Assembly: GCA_964612075.1 (NCBI GenBank) | Contig: CAZTFC010000054.1 | Coordinates: 1 to 13,807 of the forward strand | DNA from: UBA2219 sp964612075 | GTDB lineage: Bacteria; Desulfobacterota; Deferrimicrobia; Deferrimicrobiales; Deferrimicrobiaceae | DNA length: 13,807 bases | Reading direction: 5' to 3' | Shown here: positions 5,101-12,127 of the stretch, piece after piece | How positions within the stretch are numbered: position 1 is the stretch's first letter | Layout: the number at the start of each line of letters is the position of its first letter | The notes under the pieces: generated by a model | The model's input: only the letters and a program-made list of their open reading frames with translations | The model's database searches: none | What the model was told of the DNA's origin: nothing | Translations under genes and position numbers: made by a program

Positions 5101-7889
5101 CCGGCGCGGACGCAAGCCTGGCCCTGGGGAAGAAGCTCAAGGCGAAGGCGGAGATCGCCACCACCGACACGCAGGAAGGGAAGGGTACCGCCTGGCAGGT
5201 GGAGGCGGAAGGCTCCCCGACGGGAAAAAGCCGGATCTCGGCGTACTACCGCAACGTCGACGAGGACTTCCGGAACCTGTCCTCCCAAACGGCACAGCCG
5301 GGGACGGTCAAGTACGGGGTTAAGGGAGAGTATCAGGCGGCCCGGGAAACCAGCCTCAAGGGCGAAGGATACGTCGAGAGGAACGACCTCTCCGGGACCA
5401 AGCTCTCCTACCTCTCGGCCGGCGTAGGGCGGGCCTGGGACAACGTGTCCGTGGAGACCGGATACCGGTTCGTAAAAGAAGACAGCGAGGTCCCGGAGGA
5501 AGAGGACGGCGACTCTCATTCGGTTTACGCCGCGGCCAGCCGGAAGTTCACGGAGAAGTTCACCGGAACCCTGCGGCACACCCAGATCGTCGCCGGAGAG
5601 GGGTTCGACGAGTACGAGACGGAGACCGCGGCGCTGCTGGAATACCGGCTTTCTGAGACGACGAAGCTTCTCGGAGGCGGGAACTTCGAGTGGACCGGAG
5701 AGAAGCGACAGGCGCTGCTGCTGGGGATGGAACACAAGATCACGGACAGCACGCAGCTGACCTCCCGGTACGAGATCGAGAACATCGAGTCGGGATCCCG
5801 GATGCAGTCGCTGATCGGGCTCAACCACCAGTGGTCTCCGCGGAAGGGCCTGAAGCTTGACGGACGGGCGGAGTGGGTCGAAACGCTCTCCGGGACCGAC
5901 AACGCCGCGGAAGGAATCGCGCTGGCGGCGGGCGTCGAGTATCTTCCGGACAACAACGTCAAGACCACGGGCCGGGTGGAGCTTAAGTTCGGGAACACGG
6001 AGACGACGGCGCTTCTGGCCGCGGGAGTCGGCTGGAAGGTCAAGCCGGACCTGGGGCTGTTGGCCCGGGTGCGCCTGTGGCGCGCGGACCGGGACGGGGA
6101 GCCGGATTCCTCGCTGTACGACGCCCTGGTAGGAGTCGCCTACCGGCCGCTGGGCGTGCGGTCGGTCTATGTGCTGGACACGGTCCGGGTGCTGCTGGAA
6201 AAAGACGGCTCCGACGCGCTGGAAGGGGACTCGAGGCGGATCGTCACGTCGAACGACGTCTCCTGGCGGGTCCACCAGAGGCTGACCCTGTCGGGGAAAT
6301 ATGCGGGGAAATACGCGTGGGATTCATTCGAGGGGGAGGATTTCGGCACCTACTCCGATCTGGTCGTCGCCGGGGCCACGTACGACCTGACCGACCGGTG
6401 GGACGTCGGCGCGCATGCGCGGATGCTGACCCAGTATTCCGCGGACACCCGGGAGATCTCCGCGATCGTCCGCGCGGGGTACCGGGTGGTCCAGAACCTG
6501 TACGCCTCGGCCGGGTATAACTTCGCCAAGCTCAACGACAAGGATTTCGGTGGATGGCAGTCGCACGGGCCGTTCGTCGAGCTGAAGGTGAAATTCGACG
6601 AGGCGACGCTGCATCTGCCGGGCTGGGATAAAAAGCCAGCGCCTCCGGTATGCCCGCCGAAGCCGGTGCCGACGTTCCCGACGGCGTTGCCGGTCGACCG
6701 GGAGATCGACGTGGTCGGCTCCGTGGAGGTGCCGGCGCTGCTGGTCAACGGATACCGGGTGCCGCTGCCGGGATGCGACGCGGTCCTGGTCGGCCAGCTG
6801 CCGGACGGCTCCCTGCAGTTCGAGGGGAGCGGGTTCTACGAGCCGGTGAAGTTCCGCGTGACCTCCACGGACGCCGGCGCGCCTTCGGGGTGGAATCTGG
6901 CGGTGCTGGACGGCACGGGCAGCCCGGTCCGGTCGATGTCGGGCGGCGGGGAGCCTCCGGAGACAATCCTCTGGGATGGCAAGGACGAGGGCGGGAAGAC
7001 GGTGGAAGGCGGGGCCGTCTACCGCTACCGGGTCGAGGTTTCCTACGCCGACAACAGCGTCTCTTTGGGGGGAATGAGGGATTTCGCGGTCAACCGGATC
7101 TCGTCGATCTCCCTGAACCTGACCGGGTCGGCTTTCAAGTCGGGGTCGGCCGTATTGAGCGAGAAGGCGAAGCATGCGCTCACCCGGATCGCGGAGGTCT
7201 TGAAGAAGCGGCCGGAGGAGCGGGTGGTGGTCGAAGGGCATACCGACGACCGGAACACGGAAGAGTACAACATGGACCTCTCCCGGAGAAGGGCGCAGGC
7301 GGCGGCGGACTACCTGGTGAGGGAGTGTGGCGTTCCGGCGGAGCGGTTCGACGTGCTCTGGTACGGGGAAAGCAAGCCCTTGGCCCCGAACGACACCCCG
7401 GAAGGACGGGAGATCAACCGCCGGGTGGAACTGAAAGGCGAATTCCAGGAGAAGGCGCGCGCGACCGTCCTGGATCAGTACCGCCAGGCGCCTGCGGTCA
7501 AGGTCAACGGGAATTCCCTGCCGGTGGACGATGCGGGGCGCTTCCGGACGAAGCTGCCGGCGGCAACGGAGAAGATCGACCTCGAGCTGGCCGCTGCCGA
7601 CGGTCGGACGGTCCGAACCGTTCTTCCGATCCCGTCGATCCGGATCGGTTCTACCGTGGTTGCCGGCCGGATCGTCCTGTCCGGGCGTACGGAGCCGGGG
7701 AACAACGTCGAGCGGGACGGCAGGGGAGTTCCGGTGAGTCCCGACGGCTCCTTCGAAGACACGGTCGACCCGCAGGGCGGGTATTCGCGGGCGAGCTACA
7801 TCGTAAAAAACCCCGCGGGGGTGGTCCGGATCCTCCATCTGGACGTGGGGTACTCCGGCGGGACCGGGAAGGCGGAGGGCACGCGATGA
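2142..7889 (+). CDS. Giant outer-membrane protein: DUF11 repeats, SdrD-B-like domain, beta-barrel and OmpA peptidoglycan-binding domain
   Basis: The product has 1915 residues. Signal peptide 1-45 ends at ALSHA/ET. In order: DUF11 repeats at about 93-190 and 218-330; an SdrD-B-like domain at about 355-420 with a calcium loop DRDGDRMPGEDE (362-373); Ig-like segments at about 510-590 (PEILEPGDGAEL start) and 597-700 (PARIVLSPEKVEV start); and at about 710-1490 a long stretch of alternating strands rich in Tyr, Arg, Glu and Gly, read as an outer-membrane beta-barrel. A proline-rich linker (about 1492-1520) leads to a FlgD-like Ig segment (LWDGKDEGG near 1609) and an OmpA C-terminal domain (about 1659-1767: GHTDD at 1699-1703, LSRRRAQAAADYL, INRRVEL), which binds diaminopimelate in peptidoglycan. 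An Ig-like tail with a TEPG turn closes it. The ATG at 2142 has only a weak, close AAGG upstream; an alternative is the ATG at 2169. The next gene overlaps by 4 nt (ATGA). Probable role: anchoring a surface structure to outer membrane and cell wall. A transport or secretion role is also possible. Confidence 0.93.
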   Translation: MTARAVARGMARIAFSRGRGVAAAFPGLLAGTLVLFFLFPALSHAETPAGTLIHNVATMHFGPQVPLYSRPSPQTAVTVGVSSSLWEPMRKSVSPAGSVAPGTTLTYTHSFGNGSAVAVTNAVLTDVLDPHLVYIEGSATLPQGLSGGTVEYDPGTRTITWRFPSVPAGYTGEIGFRATVDPSTVSDTTIPNTVRAVSDQTPDPRSSNTVNTAAVEQPLKITISPSRTEAEVGDVIVFVVRVENGSETLAVDNAAVSGVLPFGFRYARGTSFLDNVAVSDPAGGRNPSWSAGALVPGQVRTLKFRAIVLGDALRGDGIGRASVTGRSPGGNALAAGPAMCRVKVLEGVLGNRGIVLGRVFLDRDGDRMPGEDERGFEGVRIYLEDGTYAETDGEGKYSILGLRAGEHVLKLDRSTLPPGLVPVPMDSTFAGDGGSRFASLPLGGNARGDFALVPAPGIDNDCRPWDNTAGKDSGRRTGRGEGEARVFGGMPAEGAPSLEVRIQGMPSTPEILEPGDGAELSRGRVNIAVRVPEGAADVLRVNGVVVSRKSIGKTIHESARKIVIYEYIGVNLRPGPNTISLEIDANAVKTIAVNAPGPPARIVLSPEKVEVGSDGKRPVPVAIALVDSFGKPLLEAQIVTVELAKGKVAGEDLDPSRAGHQVRVERGKAVVSVAGKGETGEETLKVHAGTGLSAEAKVFFVPTPRPWVVAGIANVTAGANQVSGDTSGASDDLFKDGFAHDERIALFAKGTIGNGYLLTGSYDSGKEKDTDPLFQETDPAKYYPMTGDAGKTGYDASSRDKLYLKLEKGRSYALYGDYRTDMVQTDFTRYDRVFTGAKTEMNGEWFSVKAFGAESDQFLAKDEIRGNGTSGFYFLRYRDIVEGSERVRIEVRDRYHPERVLKVVDKTAYTDYSIDYVGGTILFKEPVPSFDMSMNPVWIVALYESQGTIGEEFYTYGGRAAVRPFKGFEAGVTAVREDRNLETATLTGADASLALGKKLKAKAEIATTDTQEGKGTAWQVEAEGSPTGKSRISAYYRNVDEDFRNLSSQTAQPGTVKYGVKGEYQAARETSLKGEGYVERNDLSGTKLSYLSAGVGRAWDNVSVETGYRFVKEDSEVPEEEDGDSHSVYAAASRKFTEKFTGTLRHTQIVAGEGFDEYETETAALLEYRLSETTKLLGGGNFEWTGEKRQALLLGMEHKITDSTQLTSRYEIENIESGSRMQSLIGLNHQWSPRKGLKLDGRAEWVETLSGTDNAAEGIALAAGVEYLPDNNVKTTGRVELKFGNTETTALLAAGVGWKVKPDLGLLARVRLWRADRDGEPDSSLYDALVGVAYRPLGVRSVYVLDTVRVLLEKDGSDALEGDSRRIVTSNDVSWRVHQRLTLSGKYAGKYAWDSFEGEDFGTYSDLVVAGATYDLTDRWDVGAHARMLTQYSADTREISAIVRAGYRVVQNLYASAGYNFAKLNDKDFGGWQSHGPFVELKVKFDEATLHLPGWDKKPAPPVCPPKPVPTFPTALPVDREIDVVGSVEVPALLVNGYRVPLPGCDAVLVGQLPDGSLQFEGSGFYEPVKFRVTSTDAGAPSGWNLAVLDGTGSPVRSMSGGGEPPETILWDGKDEGGKTVEGGAVYRYRVEVSYADNSVSLGGMRDFAVNRISSISLNLTGSAFKSGSAVLSEKAKHALTRIAEVLKKRPEERVVVEGHTDDRNTEEYNMDLSRRRAQAAADYLVRECGVPAERFDVLWYGESKPLAPNDTPEGREINRRVELKGEFQEKARATVLDQYRQAPAVKVNGNSLPVDDAGRFRTKLPAATEKIDLELAAADGRTVRTVLPIPSIRIGSTVVAGRIVLSGRTEPGNNVERDGRGVPVSPDGSFEDTVDPQGGYSRASYIVKNPAGVVRILHLDVGYSGGTGKAEGTR
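3225..3260 (+). other. SdrD-B-like calcium loop coding segment in the giant protein
   Basis: Residues 362-373 read DRDGDRMPGEDE and are followed by GFEGVRIYLEDGTYAETDGEG. This is the layout of SdrD-B repeats in adhesins: a calcium loop, then a Gly-Val strand, then a second acidic turn. It marks the border between the DUF11 repeats and the Ig-like region. Confidence 0.6.
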
Positions 7890-9229
7890 ACGCGGGACGG
7901 ATCCTGGAGAGGATCCAGCAGGAGTGGAGCCGGGCCCGCAGGAGGGGTCCGAAGACCGCCGCGGAGGTCGCGCTGGTGGTCCTGTTCCTCCTGCTGTTCT
8001 ACGGGCTGCTGAAGATCGTCTTCCCGGAAGGAGCCGGCCTGCAGGGGCTCATCCGGGAGGGGGACGAAAGCGTTTCCGGCGGGCAGGGAAGATACCTGGT
8101 GCGGGACGGCGGAAAAGTCCTCCCCGGAAGCATCCCGATCGCCGGGTACGTGGAGGCGATGCGAAACGACGTGCGAAGCCGCAGGGCGGATTCGATCGCG
8201 TGGGGGAAGGCAGCCCCTGGATTAAGGCTGTTCTCCCGGGACGCCGTGCAAACGGCCCGGGACTCCAGCGCGTCGATCTGGGTCGGCGGCCGGGGGACGA
8301 TCGATCTCGGGGAGAAATCGCTCCTGATCGTCCAGAGGCTGGAGCAGGAGAGGTCCACCAAGACGAAGCGGTCGATCCTGCTGATGGTGGACGGGGAGAT
8401 CCGCGGAAAGATCGAAGGGTCCCGGAAGGAGCCGGTTTCCGTCGAACTGGCTTCCGTCGGCGGCGTCGGGCGGATCGTCTCCAAGGGGGGCAAAGACGGT
8501 CCGACGGACTTCCGGGTAACGGTGAACCCGGACAAGACGACGACGTATTCGGTCTTCTCGGGTTCCGCCCTGGTGGAAGGGCTTGGGAAATCGGTCAACG
8601 TCGGGGCGAACCAGTTCACGGTCGTCTCTCCGTGGGCGCCTCCGACGACGCCGGCGATGCTCCCGGCGGCTCCGGAGATCCTGGGGCCGTCGGACGGTGC
8701 GGAGTACGTCTTCCGCTCCCTGCCTCCGCGCGTAAAGTTCCACTGGAAACCCAGGGAGGAGGCGGAGTCGTTCCGGGTCGTCCTGGCCAGGGATCGGGAG
8801 TTCAAATCCGTCGTGGTGGACGAATGGACGGCTGGTTCTTCCGCTCCGGAGAGTCCCGACGGGTCGGTGTCTTTCGTCCACGGCAGCCTGCCGGAAGGCA
8901 GATATTTCTGGCGGGTGACGGCGAAACGGGGCGGCATCGAGAGCGGGTATCCGAAGAGCCGGGCGATCCGGGTGGTACGGAAGGCCAACCCGCCGGCGCT
9001 GAAGGCAGAGGGGACGGTGGACGTTTCCCGGGGGGATTTCTGCGTGGTCCGGGGAGCAACGGAGCCCGGGGCCTCCCTGCTGGTGGCGGGGAAGCCGGTT
9101 CCCATGGACGGGGAGGGGCGTTTTGAGTCGATCGTCCCGCTGGAGCGCGGGGTCAACATGGTCGTGGTGGAAGCGTCGGATGCCGCGGGGAATACGGCGT
9201 ACCGGTCGCTGCGGGTGAACGGCAAATAA
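7886..9229 (+). CDS. FecR-domain inner-membrane protein with Ig-like periplasmic domains
   Basis: The product has 447 residues. GGAGGG at 7874-7879 lies 6 nt before the ATG at 7886, which overlaps the stop of the barrel gene (ATGA). The reading frame is open far upstream, but that part is the shadow of the barrel gene. Residues 1-24 are basic and cytoplasmic (RARRRGPK); 25-46 form one transmembrane helix (VALVVLFLLLFYGLL); the rest should be periplasmic. A FecR-like domain covers about 112-246 (SIWVGGRGTIDLGEKSLL and VDGEIRGKI strands). A fibronectin-like or Ig segment follows at about 264-368 (PEILGPSDGAEYVF start, YFWRVTA near the end), then an Ig-like domain at about 370-447 with a TEPG turn and DAAGNTAYRSLRV at the end. 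No FecI-type sigma factor or FecA-type receptor is adjacent, so an anti-sigma role is not supported. It more likely acts as a structural or sensing partner of the barrel protein, whose C-terminal tail has a similar TEPG module. Confidence 0.85.
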   Translation: MNAGRILERIQQEWSRARRRGPKTAAEVALVVLFLLLFYGLLKIVFPEGAGLQGLIREGDESVSGGQGRYLVRDGGKVLPGSIPIAGYVEAMRNDVRSRRADSIAWGKAAPGLRLFSRDAVQTARDSSASIWVGGRGTIDLGEKSLLIVQRLEQERSTKTKRSILLMVDGEIRGKIEGSRKEPVSVELASVGGVGRIVSKGGKDGPTDFRVTVNPDKTTTYSVFSGSALVEGLGKSVNVGANQFTVVSPWAPPTTPAMLPAAPEILGPSDGAEYVFRSLPPRVKFHWKPREEAESFRVVLARDREFKSVVVDEWTAGSSAPESPDGSVSFVHGSLPEGRYFWRVTAKRGGIESGYPKSRAIRVVRKANPPALKAEGTVDVSRGDFCVVRGATEPGASLLVAGKPVPMDGEGRFESIVPLERGVNMVVVEASDAAGNTAYRSLRVNGK

Positions 9230-9238
9230 GGGGGCAGT

Positions 9239-9244
9239 GGGAGG
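9239..9244 (+). promoter_or_regulatory. Ribosome binding site of the histidine kinase gene
   Basis: GGGAGG lies 5 nt before the ATG at 9250, in the 20-nt gap after the FecR-domain gene. It supports this start. The short gap without a terminator supports co-transcription. Confidence 0.75.
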
Positions 9245-9249
9245 ATCGT

Positions 9250-11109
9250 ATGGTTTTACCGTCATGGGTGCCGGGAAGGTTTCCGATCCGGATCAAGTTC
9301 CTGGTGGCGTTCCTCGTGGTGACGACGGCCGTTTTAGCCGTGATCACGGTCACGATGGGGGGGATGTTCCGGTCGGATAAGGAAGCTTATATCCGGGACC
9401 TGGCGTCGGCGACGGCGCTGGGGACGGCGGAGGAAGTCCGCACGGTCCTGACCGGATACCAGGAACGGTTGCAGGTCTATACCCGGATGCTGGGCGCGGC
9501 GGATTTTACGGCGCGGCAGAAGGAGAAGTTCCTGGAGGACCTCTTCGAGGATTTCCGGGGGTTCGTGGCGGTGACGATCTACCTGGACGGCAAGGAACAA
9601 GCCACCCTGGCGGACGCGAAAACGCTTTCCGCCGCCGGGCTTTCGAAGGAGGACCTCGCTCGGCAGCGTGCCGATCAGCGGATGTCGCCCGGCCGGATGG
9701 AGCCGGGATCGATCCACGTGGAGAACTCCACCCTGTCGGAAGAGCTGCCCGTGATGACGATGATGGTCGCTCAGGACGACGACGGCGGAAAGGGCCGGGT
9801 GGTCGTGTCGGCGCTCCTGCGGCTGGACGGACTGCTCCGGATCGCCAGGGGCGCGGGGGCCTTCGAACGGTTCGTCGTCGACGACCAGGGGGTGCTCCTG
9901 GCCCATCCGGACGAATCGCTTGTGGCGAAGCGGGCGAGGGCGACCTGGATCCCGAATCTGGCGGCTCTTCTGGGGACCCGCGGAGCCGGCGGTGCGTTGG
10001 AGTACGAGGCAAAGGGCGTCCCGATGATCGGTGGATTCTCCCCGGTGGAGCGGGGCGGGGTCCTGGCCGGAGCCCAGATTCCGCGGTCGGCCGCGTACCT
10101 GGCCTCCCGGTCCCTGATCCAAAGCCTGTCGCTGGTGGCCCTCGGCCTTCTGCTCTCCGCGGCGCTTCTGGGCGTCGGGCTCTCCCGCCGGGTGACACGG
10201 AACCTCGAGCGGCTCTCCGACACCGCGAAGGAGATCGGGCAGGGCCGGTTCGACGTCCATGTGGACGTCGACTCGCGCGACGAGATCGGGACGCTGGCCT
10301 CGTCGTTCAACGACATGGCCTCGGAGCTCAAGGCCCGCGAAAGGGCGCTCCTCGAGTCGCAGGCGCAGCTCGTCCAGTCGGAGAAGCTTGCCGCATTCGG
10401 GCAGCTCGGCGCGGGGATCGCCCACGAGGTGAAGAACCCGCTTGCCGGCATCCTCGGCTACGTGCAGCTCTCCCTGCGGAAGCTGGACCCGGAGACCCCG
10501 CTCCACGCCAACCTGAAGATCGTCGAGAAGGAGACCAAGCGCTGCCGGACGATCATCGACAACCTCCTCAAGTTCACGCGGCAGGAGAAGGTCGCCATGG
10601 AGCGGATCGACCCGAACCAGGTCGCGGAGGACACGGCGATGCTGGTGGACCACCAGCTCGGGATGCACCGGATCCGCCTGGAGAAGGAGCTGGCGAAGGA
10701 GTTGCCGCGGATCGTCGGGAACGCCAACCAGCTCCAGCAGGTCCTGCTGAACATCATCCTCAACGCGGAGCAGGCGATGGAGGGGAACCCGGGGACGGTC
10801 CGGATCGAGACGGAAGGCAAGGGGGACCGGGTGGAGATCCGGGTGCGCGACACGGGGCCGGGGATCCCGAAGGAGATCCAGGCCCGGCTCTTCGAGCCCT
10901 TCTTCACGACGAAGCCCGCGGGGAAGGGCACGGGACTGGGGCTCTCGGTCAGCTACGGGATCGTGAAGGATCACAAGGGCGATATAATCATCGAGAGCGA
11001 GCCGGGAAAGGGGACCTGCTTCATCCTCCGGATCCCGGCGGCGGAAGCCGCGGGCGGCGCGGAGCCGGAACCCGGCGGCGGGGACGGGCGGGAGGTGCCT
11101 CATGGATGA
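9250..11109 (+). CDS. Cache-HAMP sensor histidine kinase
   Basis: The product has 619 residues. Transmembrane helix 1 is at about 11-33 and helix 2 at about 288-312. The roughly 250-residue periplasmic part between them carries a double-Cache-like signature, FVVDDQGVLLAHPDESL (about 208-224), so it should sense a small ligand or envelope state. HAMP follows at about 313-362 (DEIGTLASSFNDMASEL). The HisKA H-box GIAHEVKNPLAGI has the phosphorylated His at residue 392. The ATPase domain has the N-box NIILNAEQ (501-508), G1 DTGPGIP (534-540), an F-box FEPFFTTKP and G2 GKGTGLGLS (558-566). All catalytic motifs are intact, of the NtrB/AtoS-like type. The last 8 nt overlap the start of the response regulator, its probable phosphorylation partner. 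With the FecR and barrel genes just upstream, it probably monitors the envelope structure they encode or a signal linked to it (inference). The ligand cannot be told from sequence. Confidence 0.95.
   Translation: MVLPSWVPGRFPIRIKFLVAFLVVTTAVLAVITVTMGGMFRSDKEAYIRDLASATALGTAEEVRTVLTGYQERLQVYTRMLGAADFTARQKEKFLEDLFEDFRGFVAVTIYLDGKEQATLADAKTLSAAGLSKEDLARQRADQRMSPGRMEPGSIHVENSTLSEELPVMTMMVAQDDDGGKGRVVVSALLRLDGLLRIARGAGAFERFVVDDQGVLLAHPDESLVAKRARATWIPNLAALLGTRGAGGALEYEAKGVPMIGGFSPVERGGVLAGAQIPRSAAYLASRSLIQSLSLVALGLLLSAALLGVGLSRRVTRNLERLSDTAKEIGQGRFDVHVDVDSRDEIGTLASSFNDMASELKARERALLESQAQLVQSEKLAAFGQLGAGIAHEVKNPLAGILGYVQLSLRKLDPETPLHANLKIVEKETKRCRTIIDNLLKFTRQEKVAMERIDPNQVAEDTAMLVDHQLGMHRIRLEKELAKELPRIVGNANQLQQVLLNIILNAEQAMEGNPGTVRIETEGKGDRVEIRVRDTGPGIPKEIQARLFEPFFTTKPAGKGTGLGLSVSYGIVKDHKGDIIIESEPGKGTCFILRIPAAEAAGGAEPEPGGGDGREVPHG
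11091..11096 (+). promoter_or_regulatory. Ribosome binding site of the REC-GGDEF gene, inside the kinase gene
   Basis: GGAGGT sits 5 nt before the ATG at 11102 and within the last codons of the kinase, consistent with translational coupling of the two partners. Confidence 0.7.
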
Positions 11110-12061
11110 ACCGAGGGCGCGGATCCTGGTGGCGGACGACGAGGAGGCGATCCGGGGGTCGGTGTCGCAACTCCTCGAGGAAGAGGGATACGAGGTGGAC
11201 GCCGCCCCGAGCGGGGAGGAGGCGCTGGAGCGGTTCGCCGCCCGGCCGTACGACCTGCTGATCACGGACATCCGGATGGCGGGGATGAGCGGCATCGACC
11301 TGATGAAGGAGGTCAAGCGGCTCTACTCCGGGGCCGAGGTGATCGTCATGACGAGCTACGCCTCGCTGGAGACCGCCGTCCTGGCGCTGCGGGCCGGCGC
11401 GTACGACTACCTGATCAAGCCGTTCGAGGAGCTGGACCTGGTGACCGCGGCGGTGTCGCGGGCGGTGGAGCGTTCCGCCTTCCTCCGGGAGATGCGGGCC
11501 CTGACGGAGACCATCGCGCGGAAGAACGAGGAGCTGCTGGCGGCGAACCGCGCCCTGGCCGACCGCGTGAACCGGGACGGCCTCACCGGCCTCTACAACC
11601 ACGCCTATTTCCAGGACGCGCTGCGGCAGGAGGTCTCCCGGTCGGTGCGCCACGGCTACGTCTTCTGCCTGCTCTTCGCGGACATCGACGCCTTCAAGAA
11701 GTACAACGACCGGGAGGGGCACCAGGCGGGGGACGTCGTCATCCGCGGCATCGCGGAGATCCTGCGCGGCTGCTTCCGCGAGTCGGACGTCTTCGCCCGG
11801 TACGGGGGCGAGGAGTTCGTGGTCCTGCTGCCGGAGACCCCGATCGAGCGCGCGCGCGCCGTCGCGGAGCGGTTCCGGGAAGCGGTCGCGAAGCACCCGT
11901 TCCCGGGGCGGGAGGGACAGCCCAGGGGGATGGTGACCGTCAGCATGGGCCTTTCCTCCTACCCGGAGAGCGGCAAGGACGCGGTCGAGCTGATCCGGCG
12001 GGCCGACGCAAGGATGTACGAGGCCAAGAAAAGCGGCGGGAACAGCTGCCGGGTCGATTGA
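11102..12061 (+). CDS. REC-GGDEF response regulator, diguanylate cyclase
   Basis: The product has 319 residues and is cytoplasmic. The receiver domain (about 7-125) has the acidic pair D12-D13, phospho-acceptor D56 (LLITDIRM), T84 and K106 (YLIKPF). A helical linker of about 25 residues (IARKNEELLAANRALADRV) leads to a GGDEF domain (about 155-319). That domain has the DGLTGLYN start, the nucleotide and metal segment FADIDAFKKYND, and an active-site GGEEF at residues 235-239. RESD five residues before GGEEF is the RxxD inhibitory site, so product feedback should work. Expected reaction: two GTP to c-di-GMP, switched by phosphorylation from the kinase whose gene overlaps it by 8 nt. There is no DNA-binding domain, so output is through c-di-GMP and not direct transcription control. 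No EAL, HD-GYP or PilZ gene is visible nearby; effectors must lie elsewhere. The 66 nt to rph hold no terminator, so read-through into rph-rdgB is possible. Confidence 0.96.
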   Translation: MDEPRARILVADDEEAIRGSVSQLLEEEGYEVDAAPSGEEALERFAARPYDLLITDIRMAGMSGIDLMKEVKRLYSGAEVIVMTSYASLETAVLALRAGAYDYLIKPFEELDLVTAAVSRAVERSAFLREMRALTETIARKNEELLAANRALADRVNRDGLTGLYNHAYFQDALRQEVSRSVRHGYVFCLLFADIDAFKKYNDREGHQAGDVVIRGIAEILRGCFRESDVFARYGGEEFVVLLPETPIERARAVAERFREAVAKHPFPGREGQPRGMVTVSMGLSSYPESGKDAVELIRRADARMYEAKKSGGNSCRVD

Positions 12062-12117
12062 TATGGGGTTTCCCGCGGCTGACGTTTGGGGGTAATCTTT
12101 GTGAGGTTTCTTCAGCA

Positions 12118-12123
12118 GGGAGG
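12118..12123 (+). promoter_or_regulatory. Ribosome binding site deciding the rph start
   Basis: GGGAGG lies 4 nt before the ATG at 12128. In-frame TTG (12086) and GTG (12101) starts exist upstream. The protein from 12128 begins MGGGRSDGRR, which matches the usual short Arg/Gly start of RNase PH, so 12128 is preferred. Confidence 0.75.
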
Positions 12124-12127
12124 CGCG

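Noticed and set aside
4038..6275. Long open frame on the - strand (about 745 codons) opposite the barrel gene, and similar ones at 2121-3809, 6324-7838, 9334-11316 and 11021-12772
   Set aside because: They lie fully opposite genes with clear domains, have Arg/Pro/His-rich low-complexity products and no matching family motifs. Long antisense frames are expected in high-GC DNA.
6293..6317. Short tandem repeat GGGGAAATA-GC coding GKYAGKYA
   Set aside because: Only two imperfect units within the barrel coding sequence; consistent with a beta-strand repeat and not a regulatory or mobile element.
6650..7885. Upstream extension of the FecR-domain frame back to 6650
   Set aside because: This stretch is the barrel gene read in another frame; the FecR-domain protein has its own ribosome binding site and ATG at 7886 and a sensible N-terminus with one transmembrane helix.
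7886..9229. Anti-sigma factor role for the FecR-domain protein
   Set aside because: No ECF sigma gene is adjacent, the cytoplasmic part is only about 24 residues, and the periplasmic part carries Ig-like domains instead of a receptor-contacting layout.
12086..12127. Alternative TTG (12086) or GTG (12101) starts for rph
   Set aside because: They add residues not found at the start of RNase PH proteins, while the ATG at 12128 has GGGAGG at a good distance and fits the family start.
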